Below the pieces are notes generated by a model. It saw only the letters and a list, made by a program, of their open reading frames with translations. It searched no databases and had not been told where the DNA came from. From a virus, in the IMG/VR virus record IMGVR_UViG_3300009128_000051, positions 1 to 39,453 of that record: a stretch of 39,453 bases of DNA. One strand, given 5' to 3'. This document shows positions 26,491 through 35,335 of the stretch, piece after piece. How positions within the stretch are numbered: the first letter of the stretch is position 1; every line of letters starts with the position of its first letter. A program made the translations under genes and the position numbers.

Positions 26491-27321
26491 ATGGCAATTG
26501 ATTTCGATGCAATTAGGCGCAAGGTCGCCGAACTTTCTGGCGAGGGCTCTCGCGGAACCTCTAACTTTTGGAAGCCAGATGTAGGGACACACACTGTCCG
26601 ACTGCTTCCGTTTACAGATAACGATGGTCAGCCGTTCAAGGAGCGGTACTATCACTACGGTCTTGGTACTCGAGGCTTTATCTCGCTTCGTTACCTCGGC
26701 CAGCAGGATCCTATTCAGGAGCTGCAGGGCAAGCTCTACGATGAGGGCACCCCTGGCGCTCGGGAGATGGCCAAGAAGCTTTATCCTAAGATGCGGGCAT
26801 ACTGTCCTGTTGTCGTCCGTGACAATGAGGGAGCCGGTGTCCAGCTCTGGTCATTCAGCAAGATGATCTACCAGCAGTTGCTCAATATTATGCTGGACCC
26901 TGACTACGGCGATATTACTGATCCTCTAGAGGGCCGTGATATTAAGGTGACGGTTATCAAGAAGGATGGCTTCAAGTATCCGATGGTAGACTCCGTCATG
27001 CCACGTGGTAAGGCATCTAATTTGAATGATGACTCCAAGGCCGCAAAGGAGTGGCTGGGTGCTGTTCCTAACTTGGATGATATTCTTAAGAATGACCTGA
27101 AGACGTATGAGGAGGTCGAGAAGATTATTAACGATTGGGTTAATGGCGGTGCGCCTAGCGACTCGATGGGAACGTCTCGATTCGGTGGAACCACCACCAC
27201 GACAACCACAACCACCAATAAAGTCAATGTTACTGGAGAGACTGCTACTAAGACTACTGAGGGTGAAGGCTCTGCCGGATACTCTGATCTTGACGCCGCA
27301 TTTGACGACCTGCTCAGTTAG
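26491..27321 (+). CDS. Single-stranded DNA-binding protein, gp32-like
   Basis: A 276-residue SSB of the T4 gp32 type (301 residues in T4). It binds ssDNA and organises the replisome and UvsX recombination. SNFWKPDVGTHTVRLLPFTD (residues 24-43) and FKERYYHYGLGTR are the typical OB-fold beginning. The T4 zinc ligands (H-C-C-C) are not present; only one Cys (in YCPVV) is visible, so the zinc subdomain seems lost. A run of nine Thr (234-242) links to an acidic tail, YSDLDAAFDDLLS, the usual partner-binding tip. AAGGAG lies 8 bases before the ATG. The UvsX-like gene follows after 13 bases. Confidence 0.85.
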   Translation: MAIDFDAIRRKVAELSGEGSRGTSNFWKPDVGTHTVRLLPFTDNDGQPFKERYYHYGLGTRGFISLRYLGQQDPIQELQGKLYDEGTPGAREMAKKLYPKMRAYCPVVVRDNEGAGVQLWSFSKMIYQQLLNIMLDPDYGDITDPLEGRDIKVTVIKKDGFKYPMVDSVMPRGKASNLNDDSKAAKEWLGAVPNLDDILKNDLKTYEEVEKIINDWVNGGAPSDSMGTSRFGGTTTTTTTTTNKVNVTGETATKTTEGEGSAGYSDLDAAFDDLLS

Positions 27322-27334
27322 GCTGGGTGTGTAG

Positions 27335-28480
27335 ATGGCAGGCTCGACAAAGAAACAGGTCCAGGACTTTACGGCAGATCTTATCAAGTCCCTTAATAAG
27401 GAGCACGGAAGTAAGATTGCCTATAATCTGTCTGTAGATGAATCACCTACTAATATTAATAGGTGGGTCTCAACAGGCTCTAAGCAGCTAGACTATATTG
27501 TCTCAAATCGAAGGGATGGAGGAATTCCAGAGGGTCGAATTATCGAGATATTTGGTCCACCTAGTATTGGCAAGTCGCACATCGCGATTCAGCTAGCTAG
27601 GTCCGCCCAGAAGATGGGTGGTATTGCTGTCTATATTGATACTGAGAACGCGACCTCAATTGAGAACTTGCGACGTCTCGGCGTCGATGTGTCCAAGAGA
27701 TTTGTCTTTGTCGAGACTGCCTGCACCGAGGAGGTCTTCAAGATCGCCGAGAATACGATTAAGAAGTCAAAGGCGATCAGTTCCGACGTCCCGGTCGTAA
27801 TTATTTGGGATTCTGTCGCCGCCTCGACTCCCAAGGATGAGCTGCTAGGAGACTACGATAAGAATGCCATCGGCCTTCAGGCTCGTGCCATATCCAAGGG
27901 AATGAGAAAGATCACCCAGGTGATTGGTGCAGAGAATGTGACGTTTGTGTGTCTTAACCAGACGCGTACTAAGATCGGTGTCATGTATGGCGATCCAACG
28001 ACGACACCAGGTGGTATGGCAATTCCGTTCCATGCTTCTGTTAGGGTTAAGTTAGGTGCCGGCCAACAGTTAAAGAACAAGGCTGGTGATATTATTGGCA
28101 TCAACGTTTCAGCCAAGACAATCAAGAATAAGGTTGCCCCACCATTTAGGACATGCAATTTTGAGATTCACTTTGGCATTGGGATCAAGGAGCATGAACA
28201 GCTCTTCGATATGTTACGTCGCGCTGGCTCTTTTATTGATGGCGACCAAGAGGTCACTGTCGGAGGCACAGGCAGCTGGAAGACATTCACTGTTGTCAAT
28301 ACAAAGACTGGTGAGGAGCTTGTCAGTAAGAAGTTCTATAAGGCTGAATTTGATAAAATTTTATCCGATAAAGAGTACAGTGCGTATTTAGATGATTTTA
28401 TTGAACACGTTATGATCAAGGAATTTAATGTCGACGAGCTCGAAGAGGGTAACGTTGCCGATTCGCTAGACCTAGAGTAG
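27335..28480 (+). CDS. RecA/UvsX-like recombinase
   Basis: A 381-residue ATP-dependent strand-exchange protein (T4 UvsX has 391). Walker A is GPPSIGKS (residues 74-81). Walker B is VVIIWDSVAA (about 152-161). The DNA-binding L1/L2 area contains GVMYGDPTTTPGG (about 215-227), which is the RecA signature. FGIGIKEHEQLFDML follows, as in RecA. The C-terminus is acidic. With the SSB it would drive recombination-dependent replication. The start has only a weak TTAGG upstream. The gene is followed after 7 bases by the 5' nuclease gene. Confidence 0.88.
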   Translation: MAGSTKKQVQDFTADLIKSLNKEHGSKIAYNLSVDESPTNINRWVSTGSKQLDYIVSNRRDGGIPEGRIIEIFGPPSIGKSHIAIQLARSAQKMGGIAVYIDTENATSIENLRRLGVDVSKRFVFVETACTEEVFKIAENTIKKSKAISSDVPVVIIWDSVAASTPKDELLGDYDKNAIGLQARAISKGMRKITQVIGAENVTFVCLNQTRTKIGVMYGDPTTTPGGMAIPFHASVRVKLGAGQQLKNKAGDIIGINVSAKTIKNKVAPPFRTCNFEIHFGIGIKEHEQLFDMLRRAGSFIDGDQEVTVGGTGSWKTFTVVNTKTGEELVSKKFYKAEFDKILSDKEYSAYLDDFIEHVMIKEFNVDELEEGNVADSLDLE

Positions 28481-28487
28481 GAGAGTT

Positions 28488-29432
28488 GTGTCAAATATCT
28501 TGCTAGTGGACGGCTACGGTCTGTTCATAAGGCATTATTCTGCAAATCCCACTATATCTTCCAATGGATATCATGTAGGCGGAGTGGTGGGATTTTTAAA
28601 AGCGCTGCAGTTCGCAACTCAGAAACACTTTGCCAGCAAGATATACATCGTCTGGGAGGGCGGCGGCTCCGGATTTAGACGAAGCCTACTAAGCACATAC
28701 AAGGATAAGCGTCGTCCCGTTAGGATGAATGCCTATTACGAGGAGCAGATTGACGACACGTATGAGAGTAGGAACAGACAGATACTGACGCTAATAAAAC
28801 TTCTAAAACACACACCATTCTGTCAGTTATACGTGCCTGACTGCGAGGCTGATGATATTATTGGATACCTCTGTAAGTACGTCCATCCAGACGAGGATAA
28901 GATAATCCTATCATCAGACAAGGACTTCTACCAGCTGCTCGATGACAGGACCAGGATATCCACAACCATTCGGAAAAAACTCATAGGAAAGGACAGCGTC
29001 ATGGAAGAGTTCGGTGTCTCGTATCGAAATTTTGCGCTGGCAAAGGCCATTGTCGGAGACCGCTCAGACAAGATCGACGGGATTAAGGGAGCGGGCTTCA
29101 AATCTTTAGCAAAAAGATTTCCTATCCTGGCCGACGAAGAGGACATATTGCTGCAAGATTTTTTCGAATATGCCCAACAACACGCCGGCAGCAAGATACT
29201 TTTATATAGGAGGATTCTTGATGGTCGTGAGCTGATCACTAGGAACTGGAAGCTGGTCCACTTAGACACAGCATCGCTTACCAATCAGCAGATCAACAGG
29301 ACCAAGGAACTAATTGAGAATTTTTCGCCAAAGAATAATAAATTTGACTTCATGCGAGTAATAATAGAGTGCGGCCTAAACAACTTCGACGTGGACGGCT
29401 TTTTCTTTCCAATGAAAACGATAAGGTGGTAG
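28488..29432 (+). CDS. 5'-3' exonuclease / RNase H, FEN family (T4 rnh-like)
   Basis: A 314-residue flap-type 5' nuclease (T4 RNase H has 305) that removes RNA primers from lagging-strand fragments. The metal-binding acids are present: D8 in LLVDGYG, E120, D122 and D123 in CEADD, D144 and D146 in SSDKD, and D191 and D194 in GDRSDKIDG. GIKGAGFKSLAKRF forms the helix-three-turn-helix. It begins at GTG 28488 with GGAGAG just upstream (AGGAGAGTTGTG). The helicase gene starts 1 base after its stop. Confidence 0.87.
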   Translation: MSNILLVDGYGLFIRHYSANPTISSNGYHVGGVVGFLKALQFATQKHFASKIYIVWEGGGSGFRRSLLSTYKDKRRPVRMNAYYEEQIDDTYESRNRQILTLIKLLKHTPFCQLYVPDCEADDIIGYLCKYVHPDEDKIILSSDKDFYQLLDDRTRISTTIRKKLIGKDSVMEEFGVSYRNFALAKAIVGDRSDKIDGIKGAGFKSLAKRFPILADEEDILLQDFFEYAQQHAGSKILLYRRILDGRELITRNWKLVHLDTASLTNQQINRTKELIENFSPKNNKFDFMRVIIECGLNNFDVDGFFFPMKTIRW

Positions 29433-29433
29433 A

Positions 29434-30825
29434 ATGGATTCACTAAGTAACCCAAGCTTTGCGGAGCACGGAACATCATTTCAAGAGAAAATTATGCAGG
29501 CCCTTCTTTCGGATCACCAGTGGGCCCAGCAGATGTCAGAGGTTATTAAGTTAGAATATTTCGACCTAAAACACCTTAAGTTCCTATCTCAGAAATATTT
29601 TGAGTACCACGTTCAGTATAAGACATTTCCAACACTCCAGCTGTTGGTGACAATTATTCGCGATGATCTCAGGACAGGAACAGATATTATCTTGCGTGAC
29701 AAGATTGTCGAGTACCTCCAGCGAATTAAATTAAATCCTGATATGGGTGATATTCAGTATGTCAAGGACAAGTCACTAGACTTCTGTCGAAAGCAGGCTA
29801 TGCGTGGCGCTCTGGAGCAGGCTGTAGACATGATAGCAACTGGGCAGGATGAGAATGTCATTAATATTATTCGAGAGGCATTGACTGTTGGCACTACACC
29901 GTCTATTGGTCATGAGTTTATTGAGGATATTGAGAGTCGCTTCGTTCGCATAATTAGGAACACCTGTCCGACTGGTATTAAGGAACTTGATGACCGAAGG
30001 GTGATGAACGGCGGTCTTGCTAAGGGTGAGATCGGTGTTGTTGTTGCCAATACCGGAGTAGGGAAATCCCATTTCCTGGTGCAGGTAGGTTCCCAGGCTC
30101 TAATGGCTGAGAAGAACGTTATCCATTACACATTTGAGTTGTCTGAAATTTCTACAGGCCTGCGATATGACTCACACATTTCAGGAATTCCTATCGATGA
30201 GCTTCTCGAGCGTAAGGACGAGGTTATTGAGAAGTATAAGGGGCTCGACCTCGGCCGCCTGATTATCAAGGAGTATCCCACAGGATCCGCCTCAGTTGTT
30301 ACAATTAGAAATCACATTGAGAAGTTAGCTCTTAAGAGCTTTAAGCCTGATATGATTGTAATTGACTATGCTGATATTATGCGATCTACACGCTCATATG
30401 ACTCACTTCGCCATGAGCTCAAACTGATCTATGAGGAGCTTAGGAACATGTCGATGGAGCTTAAGATTCCAATTTGGACAGCCTCGCAGGCTAATAGGTC
30501 TTCAGCACAGAGTGATATTGTTGGCCTAGAGAACATGTCAGAGGCATACGGTAAGGCAATGGTCGCCGATGTTGTCCTCTCACTGTCACGTAAGTCTCAT
30601 GAGAAGGCCGACGGCGCCGGCCGATTGTTCGTCGCAAAGAACAGGGCCGGCCGAGATGGCCTGATTTTTCCCATTAAAATCGATACAGCACAGTCTAGAA
30701 TCCGTACATTAACAGATAGCGAAATCGTTGAACTGAACAATAAGAAGGAAGAATCGGAGGCAGACATGAAAGAACTCCTTAGGAAAAAGTGGCGTGAGGT
30801 TGCCAAAGATAGAAAAGTAGTTTAG
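29434..30825 (+). CDS. Replicative DNA helicase, DnaB/gp41-like
   Basis: A 463-residue hexameric helicase (T4 gp41 has 475). A helical N-terminal domain occupies residues 1-150. The RecA-type motor follows, with Walker A ANTGVGKSH (205-213), FELSE (about 233-237), Walker B MIVIDYADIM (about 308-317), the Gln motif WTASQANR (about 348-355) and the arginine-finger region VAKNRAGRDG (about 402-411). It unwinds DNA ahead of the polymerase. AAGGTGG precedes ATG 29434. It ends the replication block, and the reductase gene follows after 12 bases. Confidence 0.9.
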   Translation: MDSLSNPSFAEHGTSFQEKIMQALLSDHQWAQQMSEVIKLEYFDLKHLKFLSQKYFEYHVQYKTFPTLQLLVTIIRDDLRTGTDIILRDKIVEYLQRIKLNPDMGDIQYVKDKSLDFCRKQAMRGALEQAVDMIATGQDENVINIIREALTVGTTPSIGHEFIEDIESRFVRIIRNTCPTGIKELDDRRVMNGGLAKGEIGVVVANTGVGKSHFLVQVGSQALMAEKNVIHYTFELSEISTGLRYDSHISGIPIDELLERKDEVIEKYKGLDLGRLIIKEYPTGSASVVTIRNHIEKLALKSFKPDMIVIDYADIMRSTRSYDSLRHELKLIYEELRNMSMELKIPIWTASQANRSSAQSDIVGLENMSEAYGKAMVADVVLSLSRKSHEKADGAGRLFVAKNRAGRDGLIFPIKIDTAQSRIRTLTDSEIVELNNKKEESEADMKELLRKKWREVAKDRKVV

Positions 30826-30837
30826 GGAGGATATGCG

Positions 30838-33354
30838 GTGAAGAAGAGCGCAGCATTAAAGAAGTCTCTAAAGTATTTTAATGACGATAACTTAGCGGCT
30901 AGTGTTTTTGTAACGAAGTATGCTCTAACTGATCCTACTGGCAAGTTGCTAGAGGCAACGCCGGAGGACATGCACCATCGCCTAGCAGCTGAGTTTGCCA
31001 GGATTGAGAGCAAGTACGATAATCCTATGACAGAGGAGGAGATCTTTTCCCTTCTTGACAGGTTCCGTTATGTTGTTCCGCAGGGATCCCCGATGGCAGG
31101 AATTGGTAATCCACACCAGGTGCAGTCTATCTCCAACTGCTTTGTTATTGATGCCCCTGAGGACTCGTACGGAGGCATACTGAAGAGTGACCAGGAACTT
31201 GTTCAAATTGCTAAGCGTCGAGGTGGAATTGGGTTCGATATTTCCACTATTCGCCCTAAGGGATTAAATACGGCGAATGCTGCTAGGACAACAGACGGAA
31301 TAGAAGTCTTCATGGATCGCTTCTCTAACTCCTGCCGAGAGGTGGCACAAGGAGGCCGCCGCGGTGCCCTGATGTTGACAATATCAGTTCATCACCCTCA
31401 AATTCGTGACTTCATAAAGATTAAACGGGATCTAACTAGAGTGACTGGCGCCAATATATCAATTCGCCTGACAGACGAGTTTATGAATGCCGTAAAGGAT
31501 GACACAGATGTACAGCTTAGGTTCCCTGTGGAAAAGGACGCAGAGCACACAGTCGTCATGCAGGCTTCGGCTGGTCAGATATGGAATGAGATGATTGAGT
31601 CAGCTCACGCCTCAGCTGAGCCAGGCCTGCTGTTCTGGGATAATGCCAAGCGAACGACACCGTCGGACATATATGAGAATGAGGGCTTTGGTTCTGTTTC
31701 GACAAATCCGTGCGGTGAAATTATCCTGTCTCCATACGATTCATGCCGACTGATGCTAGTTAACCTTACATCATTTGTCCAGGATCCCTGGACACGTGTG
31801 TCATATTTTGACTATAATGCCTTTGCCAAGGTCGTGCAAAAGACACAACGTCTTATGGATGATATGATTGACCTGGAGGTTGAGCAGATTGATGCCATAC
31901 TGGCCAAGGTAGCCAGCGATCCAGAGTCAGGATCGACTAAGGCGATTGAGATACAGCTGTGGACACAGATTCGTGAGCAGGCGCTTAGGGGTCGTCGTAC
32001 AGGATTGGGAATTACTGGGCTTGGTGACACAATGGCGATGCTTGGTATTCGCTATGGCAGTAATGAGAGTATTACCGAGACCGAAAAGATATACAAGTGG
32101 CTGTCTTCGCATGCATACATATCTTCCATGAACTTAGCCAAGGAGCGTGGAGCATTTGAGGTTCATGATCCTGACCGTGAAACTGGCCACCCGTTCCTTG
32201 AGAGAATTTTTAGCGCTATCGATGAGATGCCGGTCGAGTCCATGGACGTCCCACTTGCCTACAAAGCGAGGCAGATGAACCAGCGGTGGGGACGCAGGAA
32301 TATTGCAATTACCACGACGGCCCCCGCGGGTAGTGTCTCTGTCCTGACACAGACAACATCTGGCATTGAGCCGGCTTTTATGCTTCACTACACACGCCGG
32401 AGAAAAGTAGCCGACGGCGAACAGCACGATTTTATTGATGACGTTGGAGATCGCTGGAAAGAGTATGATGTCTATCATCATAAATTTAGTGAGTGGATTG
32501 CTAATACATCGGCTAGCGGTACACCTGGTGAGCTGATCGAGGACAGCCCATACGTCGGGGCAACGGCAAATAATATTGACTGGGTCCAGAAGGTAAAGAT
32601 GCAGGCAGCAGCACAGCGGTGGGTCTGTCATGCAATTTCTAATACGACAAACGTCCCTGAGGACACATCAGTTGAGACGATTAAGGACATCTACACGGCC
32701 GGCTGGGAGTCTGGTTGTAAAGGTGTCACTGTCTATCGTGACAACTGCAGGTCTGGTGTCCTTGTCAACAAGGAGACGGTGACAGAGAAGTGCTCGGCTG
32801 GCTTTATGTCAATGTCGGCTCCAAAACGACCCGAGTATCTAGCGTGCCACATTCATCATGCCACAATCCAGGGTGAGAAGTGGACGATCCTAGTCGGTCT
32901 CATGGATGAAAAGCCATATGAGATTATTGGAGGCCTGTCAGAATACGTCGAGATTCCACGAAAGTATCGCGAGGGGCGCATAAAAAAGAACCCTCGCAAG
33001 TCGATGAACTCAATTTATGACCTGGCTTTTGGTGAGAACGGCGATGAGATTATTCTTAAGAATATCGTTGCGCTATTCGATAATCCGAATTACTCCTCAT
33101 TTACTCGCATGATATCACTCGGTCTTCGTCATGGAGCACCTATTCAGTATGTCGTTGAACAGCTACAAAAGGACAAGGATGCAGACCTGTTTTCGTTCTC
33201 AAAGGTTGTCGCAAGAGTGCTAAAGAATTATATTATTGACGGTACTAGGTCAACGGCTGAGAAGTCATGTTCATCATGTGGGGCATCTGATTCCTTCGTA
33301 TACCAGGAAGGCTGTATAACATGCTCTAGTTGTGGTTGGTCAAAGTGCTCATAG
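30838..33354 (+). CDS. nrdJ: Adenosylcobalamin-dependent (class II) ribonucleotide reductase
   Basis: An 838-residue reductase that makes deoxynucleotides using vitamin B12 coenzyme. SISNCFVID holds the first redox cysteine (C101). NPCGEI (C292, E294) is the thiyl-radical site. DSCRLMLVNL supplies the paired cysteine (C303). TTAPAGSVSVLTQTTSGIEP is the phosphate-binding region. The C-terminus has the domain usual in class II enzymes (CHIHHATIQGEKWTILVGLM, then EIIGGLSEYVEIP) and a zinc-ribbon-like end with CSSCG and CSSCGWSKC. No NrdB-type partner is next to it, as expected for class II. The start is GTG 30838 with GGGAGGA 7 bases upstream; the nearer ATG 30833 stops at once. Confidence 0.9.
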   Translation: MKKSAALKKSLKYFNDDNLAASVFVTKYALTDPTGKLLEATPEDMHHRLAAEFARIESKYDNPMTEEEIFSLLDRFRYVVPQGSPMAGIGNPHQVQSISNCFVIDAPEDSYGGILKSDQELVQIAKRRGGIGFDISTIRPKGLNTANAARTTDGIEVFMDRFSNSCREVAQGGRRGALMLTISVHHPQIRDFIKIKRDLTRVTGANISIRLTDEFMNAVKDDTDVQLRFPVEKDAEHTVVMQASAGQIWNEMIESAHASAEPGLLFWDNAKRTTPSDIYENEGFGSVSTNPCGEIILSPYDSCRLMLVNLTSFVQDPWTRVSYFDYNAFAKVVQKTQRLMDDMIDLEVEQIDAILAKVASDPESGSTKAIEIQLWTQIREQALRGRRTGLGITGLGDTMAMLGIRYGSNESITETEKIYKWLSSHAYISSMNLAKERGAFEVHDPDRETGHPFLERIFSAIDEMPVESMDVPLAYKARQMNQRWGRRNIAITTTAPAGSVSVLTQTTSGIEPAFMLHYTRRRKVADGEQHDFIDDVGDRWKEYDVYHHKFSEWIANTSASGTPGELIEDSPYVGATANNIDWVQKVKMQAAAQRWVCHAISNTTNVPEDTSVETIKDIYTAGWESGCKGVTVYRDNCRSGVLVNKETVTEKCSAGFMSMSAPKRPEYLACHIHHATIQGEKWTILVGLMDEKPYEIIGGLSEYVEIPRKYREGRIKKNPRKSMNSIYDLAFGENGDEIILKNIVALFDNPNYSSFTRMISLGLRHGAPIQYVVEQLQKDKDADLFSFSKVVARVLKNYIIDGTRSTAEKSCSSCGASDSFVYQEGCITCSSCGWSKCS

Positions 33355-33366
33355 GGAAAAGTATTA

Positions 33367-33972
33367 ATGAATATAATTAGCAAGATTGATCCGCGTATTA
33401 AGGAAGTAGAACTTAGGAGTAATCCTGTCTACATCAGGGTTAATAAGTTCGATGAGTCAGCTGCCAAGAAGTTTGCTGATGACATGTCAAAGGCACAAAA
33501 TACAGGTCAGACAGTAATTCCTGTTGTTATTGATTCATATGGTGGCCAGGTTTATAGCTTAATGGCAATGATAAGTGCTATTAATGCCTCACACCTTCCA
33601 GTGGCAACAATTGTATCAGGTAAGGCGATGTCATGTGGCGCGATTCTATTTTCCTGCGGTGAAGAGGGAATGCGATATGTGGACAAGGACGCCACTATTA
33701 TGATTCATGATGTTTCTTCACTTGAGCGCGGTAAGGTTGAGGAGATTAAGGCTTCCGCCGAGGAGACCGAGCGACTGAATCAGAAGGTCTACGAGATCAT
33801 GGCGACTAATTGTGGAAAGCACAAGGATTACTTTTTGGATATAGTCCATGACAGGGGACACGCAGACTGGTTTTTAGATGCCAATGAGGTTGTCAAGCAC
33901 AACTTGGCGAATCACATAGGAACGCCACGGCTTGAGGTCCAGGTCGGAGTCTCATTTAATTTTTACGCTTAG
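33367..33972 (+). CDS. ClpP-like serine protease
   Basis: A 201-residue peptidase of the ClpP/crotonase fold. The catalytic triad can be placed: S89 in GKAMSCGAILFSCG, H114 in TIMIHDVSS, and D167 in HADWFLDANEVVKHNLANHI. VVIDSYGGQVYSLMAMISAI forms the oxyanion-loop region (ClpP: 'INSPGG'). It ends the reductase operon and precedes a new promoter. Its target is unknown: it could process phage proteins, or join or replace host ClpP with host unfoldases. The prohead protease of T4-like phages is of a different family and would be expected near the capsid gene. Confidence 0.8.
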   Translation: MNIISKIDPRIKEVELRSNPVYIRVNKFDESAAKKFADDMSKAQNTGQTVIPVVIDSYGGQVYSLMAMISAINASHLPVATIVSGKAMSCGAILFSCGEEGMRYVDKDATIMIHDVSSLERGKVEEIKASAEETERLNQKVYEIMATNCGKHKDYFLDIVHDRGHADWFLDANEVVKHNLANHIGTPRLEVQVGVSFNFYA

Positions 33973-33973
33973 C

Positions 33974-34002
33974 ATGTAAATTTACACTTCCTGCTGTATT
34001 AT
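33974..34002 (+). promoter_or_regulatory. sigma70-like promoter (ATGTAA-17-TATTAT)
   Basis: ATGTAA (33974-33979), a 17-base spacer and TATTAT (33997-34002), starting right after the ClpP-like stop codon. The bases before the -10 are CTGCTG, the same as in the promoter at 38513. The AAGGAG of the next gene follows at 34010-34015. Confidence 0.65.
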
Positions 34003-34023
34003 TCTATGTAAGGAGTGAAAGAC

Positions 34024-34293
34024 ATGGATCGACAGTTGCAACTACAACATGTGCAGCATGAGGCTCTAGAACTATTTACTAGGAAGAACATTGATTACGG
34101 AGATGCATTTACTGACTACGGTCCGGTAGGTGTGATTGTTAGGATTGGTGACAAGATCAGGCGTCTCTCGCATATTACATCATCTGGTGTTAATATGGTA
34201 AATAACGAGTCAGTCCGTGATACACTAATTGACCTGCACAACTATGCTGCTATGGCGGTAATGTTGATTGATGAGGAGTCGATTGATGCCTGA
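34024..34293 (+). CDS. DUF1599 / nucleotide modification associated domain 1 protein
   Basis: An 89-residue helical protein. The pattern ALELFTRKNIDYGDAF, VRIGDKIRRLSHI, then SVRDTLIDLHNYAAMAVML is that of DUF1599 (Nmad1), a domain described in phage clusters linked to DNA base modification. ATG 34024 is preferred over GTG 34015 because AAGGAG lies 8 bases before it, and the GTG overlaps that motif. It is the first gene of the operon driven by the promoter at 33974 and overlaps the glycosylase start by 8 bases. Its exact reaction is not established. Confidence 0.72.
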   Translation: MDRQLQLQHVQHEALELFTRKNIDYGDAFTDYGPVGVIVRIGDKIRRLSHITSSGVNMVNNESVRDTLIDLHNYAAMAVMLIDEESIDA

Positions 34294-35092
34294 GGGTCCG
34301 GAGTGCAGAAGGATTGGAATTCAGCTAGCAAAGAGGGTTTCTGGTCGCCAGCTTACTGATATAAAAATCTTGAGTGGTCGATACCAAAAGAATGATCCGC
34401 CAACAGGGTTTGACAAGATTATGGAGTGGACGCCAGTTGGTATCCATGGTGCCGGTGTTCACGGTAAGTTCATTTTCTTTTTGCTAGAAGGTGAGTGGTC
34501 AATTTGGTCCACCCTAGGAATGTCAGGTTCCTGGACAAATGACTCCACTAAACACAGCAGGGTTGAGTTTGTCCTAAATGATGGATCTGTATTTTTTACT
34601 GATCCTCGTAATTTTGGGACGCTAAAGTTTGTCCGTGGAAAACAGCAGCTGATTGATAAGTTGGAGTCACTCGGTCCTGATCTGTTGGCCGAGGAGATTG
34701 ATGACTGGAAGTTTGCCGAGCACTTATTAAAGAAGAAAAAGAAGACGATTTCTCAGGCACTTATGGATCAGAGCGTGCTGTCAGGCGTTGGCAATTATGT
34801 CAAGGCAGAAGCCCTGTACAACGCCAAAATTTCACCACACAGGATAATTTCTGACCTGGGAATGCATGAGATTTCTGATCTAAACAAATCCATTAGGAGT
34901 GTTTTAGTTGAGAGTTTTGAGTCAGGTGGCGCAACAATTAAAACATATGCCGATATGAGCGGTAAAATTGGAGAGTTTAGTCAGCAATTTGCCGTCTACG
35001 GACAAAAGTTTGACCCTGATGGCAATGAGGTTGTAAAAGAAAAAACAAAGGATGGTAGGATGACACATTGGGTGCCGTCTGTCCAGAAATAA
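34286..35092 (+). CDS. Formamidopyrimidine/endonuclease VIII-type DNA glycosylase (Fpg/Nei)
   Basis: A 268-residue base-excision glycosylase/AP lyase (E. coli Fpg has 269). It begins MPEGPE, giving the catalytic Pro2 and Glu3, which fixes the start at ATG 34286 with GAGGAG 7 bases upstream. K61 in HGKFIFF and the H2TH segment ALMDQSVLSGVGNYVKAEAL are intact. The usual C-terminal Cys4 zinc finger is replaced: AVYGQKFDPDGNEVV then DGRMTHWVPSVQK keeps the hairpin outline and the Arg of 'GR' but has no cysteines, as in 'zincless finger' enzymes such as NEIL1. It would remove oxidised bases; with modified phage DNA it might instead act on host or damaged bases. Confidence 0.85.
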   Translation: MPEGPECRRIGIQLAKRVSGRQLTDIKILSGRYQKNDPPTGFDKIMEWTPVGIHGAGVHGKFIFFLLEGEWSIWSTLGMSGSWTNDSTKHSRVEFVLNDGSVFFTDPRNFGTLKFVRGKQQLIDKLESLGPDLLAEEIDDWKFAEHLLKKKKKTISQALMDQSVLSGVGNYVKAEALYNAKISPHRIISDLGMHEISDLNKSIRSVLVESFESGGATIKTYADMSGKIGEFSQQFAVYGQKFDPDGNEVVKEKTKDGRMTHWVPSVQK

Positions 35093-35105
35093 AAAAGGAG
35101 ATAAG

Positions 35106-35327
35106 ATGACAACATTTAGACTTGATGACAACGTTTTACGAAGGATTGTGCAGATCATGCAGGAAGGCATGTTGACAGGTACAGATGTGGCCGATCACAT
35201 GCGTATGATCAGACTTCAGTCCAGTGAAGAGGATACAGATGTCCTTGTCCTTACTGAGGACTATACCGAGCTTGTCAGCGGGCAGCATGAGACAATGCTT
35301 CAAGAGGCCAAGGATATTTCTAGTTAG
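35106..35327 (+). CDS. Small conserved-looking phage protein, unknown
   Basis: A 73-residue acidic protein. The first 45 residues (FRLDDNVLRRIVQIMQEGML, then TGTDVADHMRMIRLQ) form two likely helices; a form I associate with small proteins of marine T4-like phages. The remainder is acidic. AAGGAG lies 5 bases before the ATG. It lies between the glycosylase and the pyrophosphatase genes with gaps of 13 and 8 bases. No function can be assigned. Confidence 0.65.
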   Translation: MTTFRLDDNVLRRIVQIMQEGMLTGTDVADHMRMIRLQSSEEDTDVLVLTEDYTELVSGQHETMLQEAKDISS

Positions 35328-35335
35328 GTGTTAAG

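Noticed and set aside
26904-27227. Minus-strand frame with a poly-valine run
   Set aside because: It is the complement of the threonine-repeat linker of the SSB gene.
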